Shown here piece by piece: positions 12,975-16,836 of a DNA stretch of 16,836 nucleotides (position 1 is its first letter; each line of letters opens with the position of its first letter). Under the pieces are notes generated by a model. That model saw nothing but the letters and a program-made list of their open reading frames with translations, ran no database searches and had not been told where the DNA came from. The stretch spans positions 1 to 16,836 of the forward strand of contig DASXYU010000121.1 in assembly GCA_036502295.1 (NCBI GenBank), given 5' to 3'. Source of the stretch: DASXYU01 sp036502295. GTDB taxonomy: Bacteria > Actinomycetota > Actinomycetes > Mycobacteriales > Jatrophihabitantaceae. Position numbers and translations under genes: made by a program.

Positions 12975-13020
12975 TGAAGTTCAGCACCGGGTAGCCGGTG
13001 AAGTGAAGTTCAGCACCGGG
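12963..13020. repeat. Two perfect 29-bp tandem repeats between convergent genes
   Basis: Bases 12963-12991 and 12992-13020 are identical 29-base units, and a third begins (TAGG at 13021). The first unit starts exactly with the TAG stop of the DUF1269 gene. Each unit joins to its neighbour through a CACCGG / CCGGTG hairpin. With 29 bases and only two copies it is not a CRISPR array. Confidence 0.93.
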
Positions 13021-13025
13021 TAGGT

Positions 13026-13400
13026 CTACTTCAGCAGCGACACGAGGCCGGCGACGATCCCGCAGAGCAGCGTCCCCAGATAGATCCACTGCTCCGTCCC
13101 GCCGCCGGGGATCAGCACGTCCCCCTCGGAACGGGGAAGCATCGGCAACAGCACGATCGGAGCGAACCAGCAGCCGAGGACCGTGACACCGGCTCCCCCT
13201 GAGTTGAGGCCCCGACGAGCGAGCCGGACCAGCACCACATTGCCGACGATGGCGAGGACGATCGAGATCGGGACGAGTGCCGTCCCCCACCGCTGCGGCA
13301 CCAGGAACACCTCAAGGACGCCTAGGAGCAGCGAGGCCGCTCCGAGGAACGCCGTACCGACCCGGCGGGCGGCCACCGACTCCGGAAGCGAATCGGCCAC
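13026..13400 (-). CDS. Small polytopic membrane protein next to mshB (Rv1171-like position)
   Basis: The 124-residue protein is strongly hydrophobic, with about four transmembrane helices: around 16-35, 43-60, 72-88 and 104-122. Short polar loops include LARRGLNSGG and PRSEGDVLIPGGGTEQW. No enzymatic motif is seen. The GTG start overlaps the TAG of mshB by one base (TAGTG), so the two are translated together. A membrane protein beside mshB is a recurrent arrangement in actinobacteria (Rv1171 next to Rv1170; possibly the DUF6113 family), but I cannot assign a role. The gene ends near the 29-bp repeats. Confidence 0.82.
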   Translation of the reverse strand: MADSLPESVAARRVGTAFLGAASLLLGVLEVFLVPQRWGTALVPISIVLAIVGNVVLVRLARRGLNSGGAGVTVLGCWFAPIVLLPMLPRSEGDVLIPGGGTEQWIYLGTLLCGIVAGLVSLLK

Positions 13401-14308
13401 TAGGCCGACGCCCGATCTCGGCTGCCGCCGCCAGATATCTGATTTGGGCTGTCGCCGAACAGCTCCGTCTCACGCCCATCGGCGCCGCGCTCGGTCGCTT
13501 GCTCGCCCCGCACCAAGCGGTAGTGCTCGACGGCGAACGCGTCCTCACCGAGTGAGTTGATGAGCGCGAAGAAGCTGCTCTCCGGCGAGATCTGGGTCGG
13601 GTAGGAGCGCATCGCTGCCGTCTTCGTGGGCCCGAAGCCGGCGTTGATCAGCGCGGTCGTCACCTCGTGATCCTCGGCTCCGAAGGGAAACTCATCAGCA
13701 CTCGTCATGCCTTCGAACCCGCCCTGCCCACTGGCGATGAGCGCGTCGATGCCCCGCTGCAGGAAGGACTTCGGGATCACATGCCAATACACCCGCGGCA
13801 CCTGCCACGAAGCACGGTCGACCGCGGCCATCGCCACGCGGTGAGCCATGATGTGGTCGGGATGGCCGTAGCCACCGTTCTCGTCATAGGTGACGAGAAC
13901 CTGTGGCTGCACCTCGTCGATCACCTCGACGAGGTGGCTGACCGCTTCGTCGAACAGCATCTCGTCGGTGCCGCACGCCCAGAATGCGCGGGGGTCGTCG
14001 TTTCCGGCCGTGTCGATCATGCCGCTGTCACGCCATCGACCGGCGCCGCCGAGAAAGCGGTGATCGGCTATGCCGAGTTCGCGCATGGCCGCGGCGAGTT
14101 CTGAGATGCGGTAACCGCCGAGCTGATCAGCGCGATCCGCCGCGAGGCCCGCCAGTTCGGGGACGAGGACCTCGCCGAGCTCGCCGAGCGTGCAGGTGAC
14201 GAGCGTGACGCTGACGCCCTCGGCCGCGTAGCGCGCCATGGTCGCCCCTGTCGCGATCGTCTCGTCGTCCGGATGAGCATGGACCAGCAGTAGACGGCGA
14301 TCAGTCAC
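13400..14308 (-). CDS. mshB: N-acetyl-1-D-myo-inositol-2-amino-2-deoxy-alpha-D-glucopyranoside deacetylase
   Basis: MshB is the zinc deacetylase that converts GlcNAc-inositol to GlcN-inositol in mycothiol synthesis. The 302-residue protein has the PIG-L/LmbE fold signatures: HAHPDDE at 10-16 and YDENGGYGHPDH at 141-152. By analogy with the M. tuberculosis enzyme H12, D15 and H152 bind zinc and D14 is the catalytic base. SYPTQISPESSFF near 250 and a polar C-terminal tail complete it; length matches Rv1170 (303). The GTG start lacks a ribosome-binding site. A TAGCCT box ends 7 bases before it, so despite lying 20 bases after dppF it probably has its own leaderless transcript. It overlaps the next gene by one base. 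Confidence 0.95.
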   Translation of the reverse strand: MTDRRLLLVHAHPDDETIATGATMARYAAEGVSVTLVTCTLGELGEVLVPELAGLAADRADQLGGYRISELAAAMRELGIADHRFLGGAGRWRDSGMIDTAGNDDPRAFWACGTDEMLFDEAVSHLVEVIDEVQPQVLVTYDENGGYGHPDHIMAHRVAMAAVDRASWQVPRVYWHVIPKSFLQRGIDALIASGQGGFEGMTSADEFPFGAEDHEVTTALINAGFGPTKTAAMRSYPTQISPESSFFALINSLGEDAFAVEHYRLVRGEQATERGADGRETELFGDSPNQISGGGSRDRASA

Positions 14309-14315
14309 GTCGTCG

Positions 14316-14321
14316 AGGCTA
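14316..14321 (-). promoter_or_regulatory. mshB -10 box (TAGCCT), leaderless arrangement
   Basis: TAGCCT on the minus strand is followed by 7 bases (CGACGAC) and then the mshB GTG. It lies in the 20 bases between the dppF stop and mshB, so any -35 contacts would fall in the end of dppF. Confidence 0.6.
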
Positions 14322-14328
14322 CAGCGGA

Positions 14329-15408
14329 CTATTCCTCGATTGGGTTCGCGAGCAGCGCGTCCGTGCCTGTGGTGCTCGCCCCGACGTCGATGCGCGCCTC
14401 GGCGTAGTGACAGGCCGCCAGGTGCTCACCGGCGATGTTGTCCACCTTGTTCACCAAGAGCGGCACCTCGCCGACACAGCGCTGCTTCTCGCTTTCGCTG
14501 AGCACCTCGCGGAACTTCGGGCACCGCGTGTGAAAAACGCACCCCGACGGCGGGTTGATCGGCGACGGCAGATCGCCGGTGAGCAGGATGCGTTGGCGCT
14601 TGTTCTCCCGTGCGGGATCCGGAACCGGCACCGCTGACATGAGGGCCTGCGTGTACGGGTGCATCGGCGCGGCGTAAAGAGTGTCGCGATCGGCGATCTC
14701 CATCACCTTGCCGAGATACATCACTGCCACGCGGTCGGAGATGTGCCGCACCACGGAGAGGTCGTGCGCGATGAAGATGTAGGCGATGCCGTACTCGTTC
14801 TGCAGATCCTCAAGCAGGTTGACGACCTGTGCCTGGATCGAGACGTCCAGCGCAGAGACCGGCTCGTCGCAGACAATGAGCTTCGGCTGCAACGCGACGG
14901 CGCGGGCGATGCCGATGCGCTGGCGCTGACCACCGGAGAACTCGTGTGGGTAACGGTTGTAATGCTCGGGGTTCAGCCCGACGCGCTCCATCAGGCGCTG
15001 CACCTCGGCCCGCACGCCGCCCGCGGGTTTCACGCCCTGGATCTCGAACGGCGCGCCGATGATCGTGCCGACGGGGTGACGTGGGTTGAGCGAGCCGACC
15101 GGATCCTGAAAGACCATCTGCGCCTCCCGGCGCAACTCACGCAGGCGGGTGGCACCGAAGGTCGTGATGTCCTCGCCGCCGAAGTGGATGGTGCCGCCGG
15201 TGGGCTCGATGAGGCGAAGGGTGGTGCGTCCCGCGGTCGACTTTCCGCAGCCGGATTCGCCGACGAGACCCAGCGTCTCACCCGCGCCGAGTGTGAACGA
15301 CACACCGTCGACGGCCTTCACCGGCGAGCCGGCCCGGCGAATGATGCCGCTGGTTCGCTGCGGGAAATGCTTGGTGAGGTTCTCGACCTCGAGCAACTGC
15401 TCGCTCAC
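14329..15408 (-). CDS. dppF: Peptide/nickel-type ABC transporter ATP-binding protein (DppF/OppF)
   Basis: This is the second ATPase of a peptide/nickel-family importer, 359 residues. Walker A is GESGCGKST (50-58), the Q-loop is FQDPVGSLNPR, the ABC signature is FSGGQRQRIGIARA (157-170), Walker B is LIVCDEPVSALD and the H-loop is IAHDL. The oligopeptide-type C-terminal extension has the cysteine-bearing PSGCVFHTRCP, plus later C336 and C352-like cysteines seen in OppF/DppF. The GTG start overlaps the dppD stop by four bases (GTGA), showing coupled translation. The symbol marks the subunit type; the true substrate (dipeptides, oligopeptides or another solute) depends on a binding protein outside the window. 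Confidence 0.9.
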   Translation of the reverse strand: MSEQLLEVENLTKHFPQRTSGIIRRAGSPVKAVDGVSFTLGAGETLGLVGESGCGKSTAGRTTLRLIEPTGGTIHFGGEDITTFGATRLRELRREAQMVFQDPVGSLNPRHPVGTIIGAPFEIQGVKPAGGVRAEVQRLMERVGLNPEHYNRYPHEFSGGQRQRIGIARAVALQPKLIVCDEPVSALDVSIQAQVVNLLEDLQNEYGIAYIFIAHDLSVVRHISDRVAVMYLGKVMEIADRDTLYAAPMHPYTQALMSAVPVPDPARENKRQRILLTGDLPSPINPPSGCVFHTRCPKFREVLSESEKQRCVGEVPLLVNKVDNIAGEHLAACHYAEARIDVGASTTGTDALLANPIEE

Positions 15409-16487
15409 GCCTCATCGCCTCCTGCCGCGGCCGTGGGCGCGCGCAGTGCGCCGAGTTGGTCCTGGTCGACGAGGAAGCACCGCGAACGGTGCGCATTGGT
15501 CACCGCGTACAGCTCAGGACGCTCCTTGATGCATCGGCCGGCGTGCCCGACGGTCTCTACGAATGCACAGCGGGGGTGAAAGGCACAGCCCGACGGCAGG
15601 TTGATCAGCGAAGGCGGAGTGCCCGGAATGGGGTCAAGGCGCTCGGCACGCTCGCGGTCCAGACGCGGCATCGAGTTGAGCAGGCCGAAGGTGTACGGGT
15701 GCGCCGCCTCGAAGAAGACGTCGGAGGCGCTGCCGGTCTCCACCGCCTTGCCGCCGTACATCACAAGGACGTCGTCGGCGATGTCGGCCACCACGCCGAG
15801 ATCGTGGGTGATCATCACGATCGCCGAACCGAATTCGCGCTGCAGGTCCTTCATCAGCTCAAGGATCTGCGCCTGCACCGTGACGTCGAGGGCCGTGGTG
15901 GGCTCGTCGGCGATCAGCAGCTTGGGGTCATTCATCAGAGCCATCGCGATCATGGCGCGCTGACGCATGCCGCCGGAGAACTCGTGCGGGTACTGGTCTA
16001 CGCGGCGTGCGGCGTTCGGGATGCCGACACGGTCGAGCATCTCGATCGTCCGCTGGCGAGCCGCCTTCTTGCTCACCTTGTTGTGTACGCGGTACCCCTC
16101 GGCGATCTGATTGCCGATCGTGTAGTACGGGTGCAGAGCCGACAGCGGGTCCTGGAAGATCATCGCCATCGTCGACCCGCGAAGCTTGCGCACGGTGTCG
16201 TTGCCGGCGTCGAGAAGCTCTGTCCCGTCGAGCCAGACCTCACCACCGAGGCGAGCACGGGTGCCGCGATGCAGGCCCATCACCGCCTGCATCGTCACCG
16301 ACTTGCCAGAACCGGACTCACCCACGATCGCCAGAGTGCGGCCCTGCTCGAGGCCGAAGTTCACGCCGTCCACGGACTTCACGAGTCCGTCCTCTGTCGG
16401 GAAATACACAGACAGGTCGCGGACCTCGAGGAATCGGTTCGGCGCGGTTGTCTCGCGCACTTCGATATCAGGAGAAACGATAGTCAT
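15405..16487 (-). CDS. dppD: Peptide/nickel-type ABC transporter ATP-binding protein (DppD/OppD)
   Basis: This is the first ATPase of the importer, 360 residues. Walker A is GESGSGKS (56-63), with FQDPLSALHPYYTIG, the signature EFSGGMRQRAMIAMAL, Walker B LLIADEPTTALD, H-loop ITHDL and the peptide-transporter C-terminal domain with PSGCAFHPRC. I chose the ATG at 16487: it has GAGGGG six bases upstream, partly overlapping the stop codon of the permease gene. An in-frame GTG at 16511 would add eight residues and overlap that gene. The operon order here is permease, dppD, dppF. Confidence 0.9.
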   Translation of the reverse strand: MTIVSPDIEVRETTAPNRFLEVRDLSVYFPTEDGLVKSVDGVNFGLEQGRTLAIVGESGSGKSVTMQAVMGLHRGTRARLGGEVWLDGTELLDAGNDTVRKLRGSTMAMIFQDPLSALHPYYTIGNQIAEGYRVHNKVSKKAARQRTIEMLDRVGIPNAARRVDQYPHEFSGGMRQRAMIAMALMNDPKLLIADEPTTALDVTVQAQILELMKDLQREFGSAIVMITHDLGVVADIADDVLVMYGGKAVETGSASDVFFEAAHPYTFGLLNSMPRLDRERAERLDPIPGTPPSLINLPSGCAFHPRCAFVETVGHAGRCIKERPELYAVTNAHRSRCFLVDQDQLGALRAPTAAAGGDEA

Positions 16488-16497
16488 CGCCGGCCCC

Positions 16498-16836
16498 TCA
16501 GTACCTGACACGTGGGTCGATGACGCCGTAGAGGACGTCGACGAGAAGATTCAGGAAGATCACGAAACCAGCCGAGAGCAGCACGATGACCACGGTAAGT
16601 GGCAGGTCGAACTGCGACGCAGCGATAACTGTCGCGTTGCCGACGCCCTGATAACTGAAGATCGTTTCGGTGATGGGCGCACCGGCGAGCAGGATGCCGA
16701 GATCGAGGCCGGCCATCGTCACGATCGGCGTCAACGCGGCGCGCAACGTGTGCTTGAAGACGATGCGCCATTCCGGCAGGCCCTTCGCCCGCGCGGTACG
16801 CAGATAGTCCTCGCTCATCGTCTCGAGCATGTACGT
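16498..16836 (-). CDS. dppB: Peptide/nickel-type ABC transporter permease, DppB-like (C-terminal part)
   Basis: Only the last 112 residues are present; the gene continues beyond the right edge of the window. The EAA-type loop that docks on the ATPase is visible (EDYLRTARAKGLPEWRIVFK), followed by two hydrophobic helices around IVTMAGLDLGILLAGAPITE and LPLTVVIVLLSAGFVIFLNL. The protein ends LYGVIDPRVRY. That ending and SMLETM-type lead are those of DppB rather than DppC, although DppC would be the usual neighbour of DppD. The stop is 10 bases before the dppD ATG. Confidence 0.85.
   Translation of the reverse strand, partial: TYMLETMSEDYLRTARAKGLPEWRIVFKHTLRAALTPIVTMAGLDLGILLAGAPITETIFSYQGVGNATVIAASQFDLPLTVVIVLLSAGFVIFLNLLVDVLYGVIDPRVRY

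Noticed and set aside
12963..13020. CRISPR array
   Set aside because: The two 29-bp units are directly contiguous with no spacers and no cas genes nearby.
15456..16508. 350-codon plus-strand open frame opposite dppD
   Set aside because: It is a shadow of a full ABC ATPase; the sequence is His/Arg-rich low-information translation.
1..16836. tRNA, rRNA, insertion sequence, prophage or toxin-antitoxin genes
   Set aside because: No cloverleaf, transposase, integrase or terminal inverted repeats were seen. All sizeable stretches are accounted for by housekeeping-type genes of uniform composition.

Overview
The window is high-GC, densely coding actinobacterial DNA with no gene-free stretch longer than about 190 bases. 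Gene content and order point to Mycobacteriales (the Mycobacterium / Rhodococcus / Gordonia / Tsukamurella / Dietzia group). Supporting genes are mshB (mycothiol synthesis), actinobacterial-type glgC/glgA(glgM), a near-perfect Rv1211-like DUF3117 protein, a divergent dapE/dapD pair, an actinobacterial 7Fe ferredoxin and an Rv0428c-like acetyltransferase. The genus cannot be fixed from this sequence. The neighbourhood corresponds to the M. tuberculosis Rv1170-Rv1213 region as I recall it, but compacted and rearranged.

Layout: (1) 1-2490, minus strand: glgC, then a closely coupled FAD-dependent amine/amino-acid oxidoreductase ending at a 14-bp terminator hairpin. (2) 2491-3852: back-to-back glgC/glgA promoters, then glgA on the plus strand. 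(3) 3896-5167, minus: an M17 leucyl-aminopeptidase homologue with a short N-terminal domain, convergent with glgA. (4) 5304-9044, minus: a compact run dapE > LOG-like 2 > two micro-reading frames > LOG-like 1 > DivIVA-domain membrane protein > tag > DUF3117, closed by a strong intrinsic terminator. (5) 9152-11043, plus: dapD, then a membrane-anchored secreted protein with a lysozyme-like region. (6) 11045-11371, minus: ferredoxin. (7) 11458-12965, plus: GNAT acetyltransferase and a DUF1269-like membrane protein. (8) 13026-16836, minus: end of a DppB-type permease, dppD, dppF, mshB and a small four-helix membrane protein.

Functionally, GlgC makes ADP-glucose and GlgA/GlgM uses it for alpha-glucan precursors. 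DapD and DapE catalyse successive parts of the succinylase route to meso-diaminopimelate and lysine. MshB deacetylates the mycothiol precursor. The Dpp-type genes encode peptide/nickel-family ABC import. Most of this is housekeeping, and I did not find a clear new defence, mobile or biosynthetic system.

The less ordinary signals are at gene boundaries. Five genes (dapE, dapD, the GNAT gene, the DUF1269 gene, mshB) have a TANNNT -10 box placed exactly 6-7 bases before the start codon, the signature of leaderless transcripts. Three separate short tandem duplications each cover a stop codon at a gene junction. One of them creates a chain of stop/start-overlapping micro-ORFs between the two LOG genes.
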